Assembly (NCBI GenBank): GCA_035380045.1
Contig: DAOSWM010000056.1
Span: 1-19,942 of the forward strand
Source of the DNA: DAOSWM01 sp035380045
GTDB taxonomy: Bacteria > Bacteroidota > Bacteroidia > Bacteroidales > Tenuifilaceae
Length of the DNA stretch: 19,942 nt
Direction of reading: 5' to 3'
Part shown: positions 1 to 7,261 of the stretch, piece by piece
How positions within the stretch are numbered: position 1 is the stretch's first letter
How the letters are laid out: each line of letters opens with the position of its first letter
Made by a program: the position numbers and the translations under genes
Notes under the pieces: generated by a model
The model's database searches: none
Told to the model about the DNA's origin: nothing
What the model saw: only the letters and a program-made list of their open reading frames with translations

Positions 1-183
1 CGTGAAGGGTTAATTGTGGTTGGACTTGCATCTTTTGGAATTCCGCTGGAACTTGCTACCACCATTTCCATCGCTGCCAGACTGTGGTTTATCTCAGGCG
101 AAGTTTTTATTTTTATTCTAGCCCTGATGCTCGAGAAATTTGGGGAGAAAAGAAACGATTCTAGTCTTTTTGGTGAAATATAG
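1..183 (+). CDS. C-terminal end of a multi-pass membrane protein, LPG-synthase TM/flippase-like (5' truncated)
   Basis: The frame is open from base 1 to a TAG at 181-183 and gives the last 60 residues of a protein that begins outside the window. The fragment starts REGLIVVGLASFGIPLEL, then a hydrophobic segment rich in I, F, L and A, and ends in a short charged tail (EKFGEKRND). A G-x-R-E-G motif followed by a loop with GIP or GVP and a last membrane helix is typical of the C-terminus of the lysylphosphatidylglycerol synthase TM family (PF03706, flippase-like), whose members sit in the inner membrane and act on lipid-linked substrates. Only the final one or two helices are visible, so the family call rests on a short stretch. 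The next gene lies 118 bases downstream on the same strand. Confidence 0.55.
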   Translation, partial: REGLIVVGLASFGIPLELATTISIAARLWFISGEVFIFILALMLEKFGEKRNDSSLFGEI

Positions 184-243
184 GGTTGCTCCTTTTAACA
201 ATCCAGTTTCAACGAAGCAATACAATATTAACTTCACGAAAAC

Positions 244-273
244 TTGTAACCTTACTTTTTTTTTGTAAATTTC
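244..273 (+). promoter_or_regulatory. Weak candidate promoter for the gene at 302
   Basis: TAAATTTC (266-273) matches the Bacteroidota -7 consensus TAnnTTTG at all fixed positions but the last, and a TTG (244-246) lies 19 bases upstream, a suitable distance for a -33 element. The predicted transcript would start about 20 bases before the ATG. The region is AT-rich, so a chance match is possible. Confidence 0.3.
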
Positions 274-301
274 GGTTTAATAAGCAAAAAATAGTTTACC
301 A

Positions 302-1465
302 ATGAAAAAGCTAGTAAAGTTTTTAGTGGTATTATTGAGTATTCTATTCGTGGCATTCCTGGTTCTACGAATAGGTTGGTCATTCAGTGAAAAAAAGGTG
401 CTCAACGTTTATATCCTCGATAAAACAGTAACCCAGTACGACAGGCACGAGCACAAGTCTTTTACCTGGCTGCTAAACCATTTCAGGTATGTGCTTCCGA
501 ATGGTAAAAGTTACTCCAATAAAGCCGATTACTTTGGTTTCTTCCCGGTTAATATTGAAAACGAAGTTTTCGATTTTAAGAGCGTGCGCATAAACGAGGT
601 TGATGGTTTCGCCGCAGCCTTCGATGTGGCATACTACACTGATTGTTACGGGGTTCATTCATTCGAATGGTATAAGGGAAAAACAAAACCCATTCGTTCG
701 CAGAAGGTTTACGGGGGGTTGAACCAGAACGATTTTCTTCTTCTGAAGAAAATGCTCGACAATGGTAAACTTGTGATTGGAGAGTACAATATGTTTAGCA
801 CTCCTACAAATGCGCTTATTCGTAGTAAAACAGAAGCAATGCTTGGCATTGGGTGGAGTGGATGGAGCGGAAAATACTTTTCAACTTTCGATGTTACCTC
901 CAGTGATGGTCCACCCGAGTGGATGAAGAATCTTTTCGAATCGCAGCACATGGGCGTTTGGCCAGTGAAAAAATCGGGGATAGTTCTTCTTAATAACGAT
1001 GGCTTACTCGAAATACTTGTGCTCGACGAGCACTTAAATTCAAGCATGCCAATCGTTGAAACCAGCGCTGAACAAGCTCAACGTTTTGGAGTTAAACAGC
1101 AGGTTCCCTACACCCAGTGGTTTGAATTTGTTGCACCAGGGAAAAACAAGGTTCCTTCTAATATAAAAATTGATGTGAATGCGGAAGGAAAAAAAGTGTT
1201 CAGCAGGCTGGGTATTAACTCTGTAACTCCTGCTGTTATTGAGCATAATACTGATTCACGTTACTTCTACCTCTGCGGCGATTTTGCCGATAACCCAGCA
1301 GCCATGTGGACTGCTAAACTTGCCGGTGGCAAGGGGATTAATAAACTCCTGACTGGGTTTGGCAACTCAAGCGGAGCAAACTTTTACAGGTATTATTATT
1401 CTCCATTAATGCAAACTATTCTTGACGAGTACTACGCTTCGATACAAAAGAAGATGGAGAAGTAA
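302..1465 (+). CDS. Membrane-anchored extracytoplasmic protein of unknown function, 387 aa
   Basis: I do not recognise a named family. An N-terminal hydrophobic segment (about residues 5-24) after MKK is a membrane anchor or uncleaved signal, with the remaining ~360 residues outside the cytoplasm. The body is rich in aromatics and has motifs that look conserved rather than low-complexity: AYYTDCYGVHSFEW (110-123), YGGL (about 138-141) and GWSGWSGKYF (184-193), followed by a PPEW segment. The spacing of Asp/Tyr/Gly/Glu-Trp motifs suggests an enzyme-like alpha/beta domain, possibly glycosidase- or amidotransferase-like; this is only an impression. It follows a putative lipid-flippase-type gene on the same strand, so a role in envelope or surface-glycan metabolism is possible. 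The ATG at 302 gives a sensible anchor and sits in an A-rich start region. The downstream gene is convergent. Confidence 0.8.
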   Translation: MKKLVKFLVVLLSILFVAFLVLRIGWSFSEKKVLNVYILDKTVTQYDRHEHKSFTWLLNHFRYVLPNGKSYSNKADYFGFFPVNIENEVFDFKSVRINEVDGFAAAFDVAYYTDCYGVHSFEWYKGKTKPIRSQKVYGGLNQNDFLLLKKMLDNGKLVIGEYNMFSTPTNALIRSKTEAMLGIGWSGWSGKYFSTFDVTSSDGPPEWMKNLFESQHMGVWPVKKSGIVLLNNDGLLEILVLDEHLNSSMPIVETSAEQAQRFGVKQQVPYTQWFEFVAPGKNKVPSNIKIDVNAEGKKVFSRLGINSVTPAVIEHNTDSRYFYLCGDFADNPAAMWTAKLAGGKGINKLLTGFGNSSGANFYRYYYSPLMQTILDEYYASIQKKMEK

Positions 1466-1510
1466 CCTGGGTTTTACTATTTGTTGAGGATGTTTTGTGT
1501 TTACGATGTA

Positions 1511-2206
1511 CTAATCGTTATCAACAAACTTGTACCCCACACCCTTAATGGTACGAATGTACTCATCGCCAATTTTTTCGCGTAGCTTGCGAATGTGTAC
1601 GTCTATAGTTCTGTCGCCAACAATTATGTCATCTCCCCAAACGGTGGAGAAAATTTCATCGCGTGAGAAAACTTTCTGCGGGCGACTGTAGAGTAGCGCA
1701 AGCAGCTCAAACTCTTTCTTGGGGAGCGAAATTTCTTTCCCATCCTTCAGCACAACGAAACGCTCCTTATCAATTACAATCCCCTTAACATCTTCAAACT
1801 TGCTATCGGGTTTTGCAATTTGCACGTCGGCTCGCTTTAGGAGCGCCTTAACCCGGCTAATTAAAACCTTCGGTTTTATGGGTTTGGTCATGTAATCGTC
1901 GCCTCCGGCATCGAACCCGGCAATCTGTGAGTAATCCTCGCTGCGGGCAGTAAGGAAAGCCACTATGGTATTGCCAATGCGCTCGCTTTTACGAATCTCC
2001 TCGCAGGTTTCAATTCCGTCCATCTCAGGCATCATCACATCGAGTAGAATGAGATGTGGGCGAATTTCCTCCGCCATTCTTATCGCATCGCGACCGTTGC
2101 TAACCGTAAAAACCTGAAAACCCTCCTTGCGAAGGTTGTAGCTCAGGAATTCCAAAATATCGGGTTCATCGTCAACCAGCAGTAGCCTGTAATCCTTGTT
2201 CTCCAT
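1511..2206 (-). CDS. OmpR/PhoB-family response regulator, 231 aa, no adjacent kinase
   Basis: Two-domain transcription factor of normal length. The receiver (about 7-120) has the acidic pair D12-D13, phospho-acceptor D56 in LLLDVMMP, T86 in FLTAR and K108 in TKP, all the residues needed for phosphorylation by a histidine kinase. The C-terminal winged-helix domain (about 140-229) carries the OmpR-class motifs LPKKEFELLALL, VFSRDEI, VGDRTIDVHIRKLREKIG and IRTIKGVGYKF. Overall it reads as PhoB-like, but I do not assign phoB because no pst or phoR gene is in view. The gene is divergent from the lipoprotein/TonB receptor pair across a 229-bp region with a palindrome and repeated GTTAAC boxes, making that pair its most obvious candidate target. 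No kinase gene flanks it; the only kinase in the window is 7 kb away on the other strand. Confidence 0.95.
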   Translation of the reverse strand: MENKDYRLLLVDDEPDILEFLSYNLRKEGFQVFTVSNGRDAIRMAEEIRPHLILLDVMMPEMDGIETCEEIRKSERIGNTIVAFLTARSEDYSQIAGFDAGGDDYMTKPIKPKVLISRVKALLKRADVQIAKPDSKFEDVKGIVIDKERFVVLKDGKEISLPKKEFELLALLYSRPQKVFSRDEIFSTVWGDDIIVGDRTIDVHIRKLREKIGDEYIRTIKGVGYKFVDND

Positions 2207-2255
2207 AGCTTGCTTTCGTGTATGAAAAAGGTTGTGTGTCGTTTAAAATCACGCT

Positions 2256-2263
2256 CAAAAATA
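2256..2263 (-). promoter_or_regulatory. Candidate -7 element for the response regulator gene
   Basis: On the minus strand this reads TATTTTTG, an exact TAnnTTTG match. Transcription would start near 2249, giving a leader of about 43 bases before the ATG at 2206. No clear -33 TTG is present at the usual distance, which may indicate activator dependence or a chance match. Confidence 0.5.
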
Positions 2264-2289
2264 ACTATAATCTTAACTATATGGGTGTT

Positions 2290-2308
2290 ATAGCTAATAA
2301 TTAGCTAT
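2290..2308. promoter_or_regulatory. Perfect 19-bp palindrome, candidate operator between divergent promoters
   Basis: ATAGCTAAT-A-ATTAGCTAT is a perfect inverted repeat with 9-bp arms and a single central base. It lies just upstream of the minus-strand -7 element and ends two bases before the first GTTAAC box. The symmetry suits a dimeric DNA-binding protein; a hairpin is unlikely because there is no loop. The binding protein is unknown. The arms are AT-rich, which lowers the weight of the symmetry somewhat. Confidence 0.5.
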
Positions 2309-2310
2309 TT

Positions 2311-2366
2311 GTTAACATTGAAAACGTAAAGTTAATAATTGCATAAACAACAGTTAACGGGTTAAC
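2311..2366 (+). promoter_or_regulatory. Cluster of GTTAAC/GTTAAT sites upstream of the lipoprotein promoter
   Basis: GTTAAC occurs at 2311-2316, 2353-2358 and 2361-2366, and GTTAATA at 2331-2337. The copies at 2331 and 2353 are 22 bp apart, two turns of the 11-bp period used by PhoB-class regulators. The last two copies occupy the place where a -33 box would be expected for the -7 element at 2380-2387, as activator sites replacing -35 boxes do. That this is the binding site of the adjacent response regulator is inference. Confidence 0.45.
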
Positions 2367-2379
2367 GCTTTTGTTCCTC

Positions 2380-2387
2380 TAGCTTTG
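2380..2387 (+). promoter_or_regulatory. Candidate -7 element (TAGCTTTG) for the lipoprotein/TonB receptor unit
   Basis: Exact match to TAnnTTTG. Transcription would begin near 2394, downstream of the earlier in-frame ATG at 2385, which therefore cannot be the start codon; the ATG at 2436 is favoured and would have a leader of about 42 bases. No -33 TTG is found at the expected spacing; GTTAAC boxes lie there instead. Confidence 0.6.
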
Positions 2388-2435
2388 CCATCAGAAAATT
2401 CAGAAAGCTTCATTATAAACTTTAAAACAAAGAAA

Positions 2436-3635
2436 ATGAAAACAGATTACAAAAAAATGGCGTTTGCTCTTATGCTTGGTATAGGAGTGGCTTTTTCATT
2501 CACCGCTTGCGATCCTGAAGAGAACAACAACAATGACGTTGATACCGGAAACGTGGTTGTGAAAGAGAACATCTCAACCAACACAACCTGGACCAGCGAT
2601 AAGGTTTACCAGCTTGGCGGAAGAATTACCGTTCTTAACGGTGCAACTCTTACCATTGAACCAGGAACCGTTATTAAGGGTGAAGCTGGTACGGGACCTA
2701 ACGCAACTGCTTTGCTTGTTGCCCGTGGTGGCAAACTAATGGCTGAAGGCACTGCTGCAAAACCCATTATTTTTACTTCGATTGCCGATGAAATTACTCC
2801 TGAGCTGGTAGCAGCAGGTACTTTTGCAAGTCCAAACCTCGACCCCGATATCAATGGATTGTGGGGTGGCGTTCTAATTCTTGGCAAAGCCAAAATTTCT
2901 GCATCGAATGACAATGGCGATGTTAGCGAGGTTCAAATCGAAGGAATCCCAACCTCCGACCCCAATGGACTTTACGGTGGAAACGACGATGCCGATAACT
3001 CTGGTGTAATTAAGTACGTTTCTATTCGCCACGGTGGTGCAAACATTGGCTCAGGAAACGAAATCAACGGATTAACCCTTGGTGGTGTGGGTTCGGGAAC
3101 TGTTATCGAGAATATTGAAATTGTTGCAAACCAGGATGATGGAATCGAATTTTTTGGTGGAAAAGTTAGCGTTACCAACGTTGTGGTATGGAATACCGGC
3201 GACGACGCCATTGACACCGACCAGTCGTGGTCAGGTACCCTCGATAACTTCGTAATTATCGCTCCCGGCGACCATAACTTCGAACTCGATGGTCCCGAAG
3301 GAACAATGGAGGCTGGTCACACCATTAAAAACGGTCACGTAATTGCCAACGATTTTGAGTTGGAGCGTTTCTCGGCCGACCTAATTAACGTTGACAACAA
3401 CTCTATCGTTGCGCTTCAAAACATTTTCTTCACCGATATTAATGAAGGGCAACAAATTAACCGCGTAACTGCTGCTGGCGTAACCTTCGAGGGAATTATG
3501 CTTGATGTTGCTGCTGAAGATTTAGCTAGCCACGTGAATGGTGATGTTCCTGCCGGAGTAACTGCTGGCGGTAGCTCAACAGCAACCCTTACCAGCCTAA
3601 GTTGGACATGGGCTTCACAAGCTGGCAAGTTCTAA
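2436..3635 (+). CDS. Surface lipoprotein with right-handed beta-helix-like repeats, 399 aa
   Basis: The start at 2436 gives MKTDYKKMAFALMLGIGVAF and a lipobox SFTAC with lipidated C25; an earlier in-frame ATG (2385) would precede a non-signal leader and lies within the predicted promoter. Residues after the Cys are acidic (C-D-P-E-E), which resembles the lipoprotein export signal that sends Bacteroidota lipoproteins to the outer face of the outer membrane. The mature part is built of glycine- and asparagine-rich repeats such as GATLTIEPGTVIKGE, GGKLMAEGTAAKPIIFTS, LWGGVLILGKAKIS, YVSIRHGG and DDGIEFFGG, typical of a Bacteroidota family of beta-helix proteins that is often mislabelled as a multidrug transporter. 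The TonB receptor gene follows 99 bases downstream, so it probably acts as that receptor's surface partner, perhaps in ligand capture. The ligand cannot be read from the sequence. Confidence 0.85.
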   Translation: MKTDYKKMAFALMLGIGVAFSFTACDPEENNNNDVDTGNVVVKENISTNTTWTSDKVYQLGGRITVLNGATLTIEPGTVIKGEAGTGPNATALLVARGGKLMAEGTAAKPIIFTSIADEITPELVAAGTFASPNLDPDINGLWGGVLILGKAKISASNDNGDVSEVQIEGIPTSDPNGLYGGNDDADNSGVIKYVSIRHGGANIGSGNEINGLTLGGVGSGTVIENIEIVANQDDGIEFFGGKVSVTNVVVWNTGDDAIDTDQSWSGTLDNFVIIAPGDHNFELDGPEGTMEAGHTIKNGHVIANDFELERFSADLINVDNNSIVALQNIFFTDINEGQQINRVTAAGVTFEGIMLDVAAEDLASHVNGDVPAGVTAGGSSTATLTSLSWTWASQAGKF

Positions 3636-3679
3636 AAATAATTAATGAGCAAAATAGATTTTTCTTTTCTACAACAACA

Positions 3680-3709
3680 AAGGAAGCGGGCGATTTGGTC
3701 CGTTTCCTT
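3680..3709 (+). terminator. Hairpin between lipoprotein and receptor genes, possible attenuator
   Basis: AAGGAAGCGG (3680-3689) pairs with CCGTTTCCTT (3700-3709) over ten positions with one G-T wobble and a 10-base loop. Only a broken T stretch (ATTTTA) follows, so it would terminate weakly at best. It sits 25 bases before the receptor ATG. It may lower receptor transcript relative to lipoprotein, or protect the 3' end of the lipoprotein mRNA. Confidence 0.5.
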
Positions 3710-3734
3710 GCATAATTTTAACCCATTGAAACAA

Positions 3735-6635
3735 ATGAAGCAAGTACTTATTGTTCTTTCCGTTTTTTTTACCCTGGCTACATCTGCTCAGACTGGTACA
3801 ATTAGAGGAACCGTGTTCGATGGAACAACGGGCGAGTCGCTTGTTGGGGTTACGGTAGTTGTGCAGGGAACAACTACCGGAACTTCAACCGACCTTGATG
3901 GGAAGTTCTCACTTAAGGTTCCCGTGGGAACCTACAGCCTCCAAATATCATTTATTTCATACCAACCCTTAGTAATTGATGGAGTTGTGGTGAAAGAGAA
4001 CGATGTGGTTGTACTCGAGAACCTTAAGCTTAACGAAAGTTCTGTTGAACTTCAGGCTGTAGTGGTTACTGCGCAGGCGGTTCGAACAACCGAAACTGCG
4101 CTTCAAACCCTTAAAATGCGTTCCGCAGTTATGTTCGATGGAATTTCATCTGCGAAATTTAAGCTAATTGGCGATGCAACTGCTGTGGAAGCAGCCAAAA
4201 GGGTTACCGGAGTTACCATTGAGGGAGGGAAGTACGTTTACGTTCGCGGTTTGGGCGACAGGTACTCCAAAACAACGCTTAACAACCTCGATATTCCTGG
4301 GTTAGACCCCGATAAGAATAGCTTGCAAATGGATATTTTCCCAACAAATCTCATCGATAATATTATTGTTAGCAAAAACTTTACCGCCGACATGCCTGCC
4401 GATTTCACCGGTGGAATTCTGAATATTGAAACGAAGGATTTTCCAGAGAGTAAAATTACCAGCGTTTCGTTCAGTACCTCGTTCAACCCACAGGTGCACT
4501 TCAACCCAAACTACCTAACCTATGGTGGAGGGAATACCGACTTTCTTGGTTTCGATGATGGAACTCGCGCATTGCCCGATAAGGCTCGCTGGTCAAACAT
4601 TCCAACGCCAATTAGTGGTGCATCCGAGCAGGAGGTGGTTGACTTTGTGCGCAGCTTCAACCCCGAACTTGCCGCAAAGCGGCAAACCAGCCTTATGGAT
4701 TTAAGCGCAAGCTTCACAATTGGCGATCAGATTGATTTAAAAAATGATAACAGCGACCTTAACGATAGCAGAAAGTTGGGATATATTTTTTCGCTTTCGC
4801 ATAAATCCGACTATAAATTCTACGATGAAGTGGTAAATAGCGAGTACCAACGCTATACCGACCCTAGTATTTACGATTTACGCTACGCCTTCAAACAGAA
4901 TGGTGAAATTGGAGAAAGGAATGTTCTTGTGGGGCTGCTTGGTGGAATTGCCTACAAAACCAGCTACTCAAAACTTCGGCTAATGCTTATGCACCTTCAG
5001 AATGGGGAAAGCAGAGCCGGAAAGTTTAGCCTTAACGAGAATGGCGAAGCCATTGGCCAATCGGGTTATATTGGAGCATCCGATAACCTGGAGTACAACC
5101 AGCGCTCGCTAACGAACATGCTGCTTAACGGCAACCATATTTTTAACGAGAAGGGATGGGAAATTGACTGGCGTATTTCGCCAACATTCTCTACATCAAG
5201 CGATCCCGATATTCGAAAAACTGCCTTTACCTACCGCTCGGTTGATACGCTTTTCCTTGCGGGTGCTGCCGGAAACCCTTCCCGAATTTGGCGTTCGCTG
5301 TACGAACTGAATGCTCCCGCACGAATCGATTTTGAGAAGAAGTACACGCTCCTTAATAACGATGCTAAGCTGAAATTTGGCGCCAGCCATACGTTTAAGT
5401 ACAGAAGCTACGAAATCCTGTTCTTCGATATTCAGTTCTTCGGTACGCAATCGTGGCCAAACCCCGACCCTGCAACTGTGCTCGATTTAATAAACCTTTA
5501 CCCCAACAGGCCAAACGCAATTTACTACCAGTCGGGCAATAGCAACCCAAACCCCAACGCCTATCGTTCCAACGTAAACAACACTGCATTCTACATTTCC
5601 AACGAGTTCAGCCTTCACAAAAGCGTTAAGTTGATACTTGGGCTGCGAGCCGAGAACTACGTTCAGCGCCACACAGGGCGCGACCAGCGTTACGCAATGG
5701 GCGACACACAAAACGGACAGAACCTTGATAATGAAAAGGTTCTTAATTCGCTCGACCTATTCCCCTCGGTAAACTCAATTTTTTCGATTACCGAAAATCA
5801 GAACGTTCGGGCCTCCTACTCAAGAACCATTGCACGACCCTCGTTCAAGGAACTATCGTTTGCTCAAATTCTCGACCCTATTTCCGACAGGATTTTCAAC
5901 GGAAGCTTGTTTACCTACTCATCTTGGGACGGAAAGTTAACCGAAACCCGAATCGATAACATCGATCTGCGCTGGGAACTCTTTATGGAGCGCGGAGAAG
6001 TGGTTTCGCTAAGCGGATTTTTCAAGAAGTTCGACAATCCCATTGAGCTAGTTCGTATTCCCGAACAGCAAACAAGCACCGAGTACCAACCACGGAACGT
6101 GGGCGATGGCCAACTCTACGGAGTTGAATTTGAGCTGCGTAAGGATTTGGACTTTATACCTGCTCTCAGCAACTTCAACATTAGCGGAAATGTTACTTAC
6201 GTTGAATCGAAAATTAGTATGACCGACGTGGAGTACAACGCCCGTTTAAACTTCGAGCGTACCGGCGAGGTAATTGAGAAAACCCGTGAAATGGCGGGGC
6301 AATCGCCGTATGTAATTAATGCAGGAATAAGTTACAGCAGCAATAGCAATGGAATCGATGCCGGTTTATTCTACAACGTGAAAGGCTCAACCCTCACCAT
6401 TGTTGGTGGTGGCCTGTATCCCGATATTTATATTGAACCTTTCCACAGCTTGAACTTCAGCTTCAACAAGAAGCTTGGTAAGGAGAAAAATACAACCATT
6501 GATTTTAAGGTTTCGAATATTCTTAACAGTAAAACCCAAAGCGTTTTCAAATCGTACAATACAATCAGTGAACTATACAACAGCATGAACCCGGGCATTT
6601 CATTCAGCATGGGTGTTAGCTACAAGTTTAACTAA
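3735..6635 (+). CDS. TonB-dependent outer-membrane receptor with carboxypeptidase-regulatory-like domain, 966 aa
   Basis: The start at 3735 yields a clean signal peptide, MKQVLIVLSVFFTLATSAQ; the longer in-frame start at 3645 would add 30 polar residues before it and run through the intergenic hairpin, so I reject it. Domains in order: a CarboxypepD_reg-like beta-sandwich (about 21-105, TIRGTVFDGTTGESLVGVTV), a plug (about 120-240) with VYVRGLGDRYSKTTLNN and NFTADMPADFTGG, then a long beta-barrel rich in alternating aromatics, ending GISFSMGVSYKFN. Such receptors import ligands across the outer membrane using TonB-ExbBD energy. No SusD-like gene is adjacent, so this is not a classic SusCD locus; the beta-helix lipoprotein upstream takes that place. 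The substrate is unknown. Control by the divergent response regulator, possibly in response to nutrient limitation, is an inference from the layout. Confidence 0.93.
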   Translation: MKQVLIVLSVFFTLATSAQTGTIRGTVFDGTTGESLVGVTVVVQGTTTGTSTDLDGKFSLKVPVGTYSLQISFISYQPLVIDGVVVKENDVVVLENLKLNESSVELQAVVVTAQAVRTTETALQTLKMRSAVMFDGISSAKFKLIGDATAVEAAKRVTGVTIEGGKYVYVRGLGDRYSKTTLNNLDIPGLDPDKNSLQMDIFPTNLIDNIIVSKNFTADMPADFTGGILNIETKDFPESKITSVSFSTSFNPQVHFNPNYLTYGGGNTDFLGFDDGTRALPDKARWSNIPTPISGASEQEVVDFVRSFNPELAAKRQTSLMDLSASFTIGDQIDLKNDNSDLNDSRKLGYIFSLSHKSDYKFYDEVVNSEYQRYTDPSIYDLRYAFKQNGEIGERNVLVGLLGGIAYKTSYSKLRLMLMHLQNGESRAGKFSLNENGEAIGQSGYIGASDNLEYNQRSLTNMLLNGNHIFNEKGWEIDWRISPTFSTSSDPDIRKTAFTYRSVDTLFLAGAAGNPSRIWRSLYELNAPARIDFEKKYTLLNNDAKLKFGASHTFKYRSYEILFFDIQFFGTQSWPNPDPATVLDLINLYPNRPNAIYYQSGNSNPNPNAYRSNVNNTAFYISNEFSLHKSVKLILGLRAENYVQRHTGRDQRYAMGDTQNGQNLDNEKVLNSLDLFPSVNSIFSITENQNVRASYSRTIARPSFKELSFAQILDPISDRIFNGSLFTYSSWDGKLTETRIDNIDLRWELFMERGEVVSLSGFFKKFDNPIELVRIPEQQTSTEYQPRNVGDGQLYGVEFELRKDLDFIPALSNFNISGNVTYVESKISMTDVEYNARLNFERTGEVIEKTREMAGQSPYVINAGISYSSNSNGIDAGLFYNVKGSTLTIVGGGLYPDIYIEPFHSLNFSFNKKLGKEKNTTIDFKVSNILNSKTQSVFKSYNTISELYNSMNPGISFSMGVSYKFN

Positions 6636-6644
6636 AAAGCTTTA

Positions 6645-6652
6645 TAGTTTTG
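6645..6652 (+). promoter_or_regulatory. Weak candidate -7 element for the MORN-repeat gene
   Basis: TAGTTTTG matches TAnnTTTG exactly and lies 10 bases after the receptor stop codon, about 75 bases before the next ATG. No -33 TTG is evident, and read-through from the receptor gene is equally possible. Confidence 0.35.
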
Positions 6653-6726
6653 TAATAACTCAGCAATGTATTCTGGTACAGTTTTAGAGGGAACTATCAG
6701 TAAAATTGCTTTATAATAATTTTAGA

Positions 6727-7191
6727 ATGAAAAGAATACTGGCATTTTGTTTTTTTGCCCTTTGGGCAGTAAGCGTTTCGGCGCAGCTCACCATTTCCGA
6801 AGAGGGCATTTACTTGAATAAGGAAAACCAACCCTTCACCGGTTCGTACATCGAGAAGTACGAGAGCGGTCAGGTGAAAATTGAGATTAACCTGAAAAAT
6901 GGGTACCTCGACGGGAAGTACACCACATACTTTGAGAATGGTCAAATAAACGAGATACGAACCTACAAGAACGGTGTAAAGGAAAACCGTTGGGAAACCT
7001 ACAACCCGAAAGGGGTTAAAACTGCCGAAGCCAACTTTTTGAACGGAGAAAAACATGGGAAATGGTTCGTTTGGGACGACAACGGAACCCTTCGGTACGA
7101 CATGAGTTACAGTATGGGTGAAAAATCGGGAGTTTGGATTATTTACGATGAGAATGGTAAGAAGTTATCGGAGAAAGACTATGGTGAGTAA
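6727..7191 (+). CDS. Small secreted MORN/YwqK-type repeat protein, 154 aa
   Basis: The ATG at 6727 starts a signal peptide, MKRILAFCFFALWAVSVSAQ; an in-frame ATG at 6706 only adds seven polar residues. The mature protein has about four or five degenerate repeats of 20-25 residues with the pattern Y-x-NGQ...NG-x-x-G-x-W-x-x-Y, for example NGYLDGKYTTYFENGQ, NGVKENRWETYNPKG, NGEKHGKWFVWDDNG and MGEKSGVWIIYDENG. These are MORN-like repeats of the kind annotated as YwqK family; the antitoxin label often attached to that family is not supported here, since no toxin gene is adjacent and the protein is exported. The role is unknown, probably periplasmic or surface binding. It is followed at once by a strong terminator. 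Confidence 0.85.
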   Translation: MKRILAFCFFALWAVSVSAQLTISEEGIYLNKENQPFTGSYIEKYESGQVKIEINLKNGYLDGKYTTYFENGQINEIRTYKNGVKENRWETYNPKGVKTAEANFLNGEKHGKWFVWDDNGTLRYDMSYSMGEKSGVWIIYDENGKKLSEKDYGE

Positions 7192-7204
7192 CCATTTTTT
7201 TTAC

Positions 7205-7212
7205 CATATTTG
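7205..7212 (+). promoter_or_regulatory. Near-match -7 element before the SDR gene
   Basis: CATATTTG, followed by CA, differs from TAnnTTTG only at the first position. Transcription would begin near 7218, inside the first arm of the adjacent terminator hairpin, leaving a leader of about 44 bases before the SDR start. Confidence 0.35.
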
Positions 7213-7215
7213 CAG

Positions 7216-7243
7216 AGGTTGAAGTTTATCTTCAACCTTTTTT
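7216..7243 (+). terminator. Rho-independent terminator after the MORN-repeat gene
   Basis: AGGTTGAAG (7216-7224) pairs perfectly with CTTCAACCT (7230-7238) around a 5-base loop, followed by T's through 7243. It begins 25 bases after the stop codon at 7191. Confidence 0.85.
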
Positions 7244-7261
7244 ATTATTTGAATTCCTACT

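Noticed and set aside
2385..2435. Upstream in-frame ATG for the beta-helix lipoprotein (17 extra residues)
   Set aside because: It lies inside the exact -7 element at 2380-2387 and would bury the lipoprotein signal behind a polar leader; the ATG at 2436 gives a proper lipobox protein.
3645..3734. Upstream in-frame ATG for the TonB receptor (30 extra residues)
   Set aside because: It would place polar residues before a complete signal peptide and translate through the intergenic hairpin; 3735 is the better start.
4238..5711. Several 60-90-residue minus-strand frames inside the TonB receptor gene
   Set aside because: They are antisense to strongly coding receptor domains, with unnatural composition and no signals; ordinary shadows of a long gene.
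6727..7191. Antitoxin role for the YwqK/MORN-repeat protein
   Set aside because: The label is a database habit; the protein has a signal peptide and no toxin-like neighbour.
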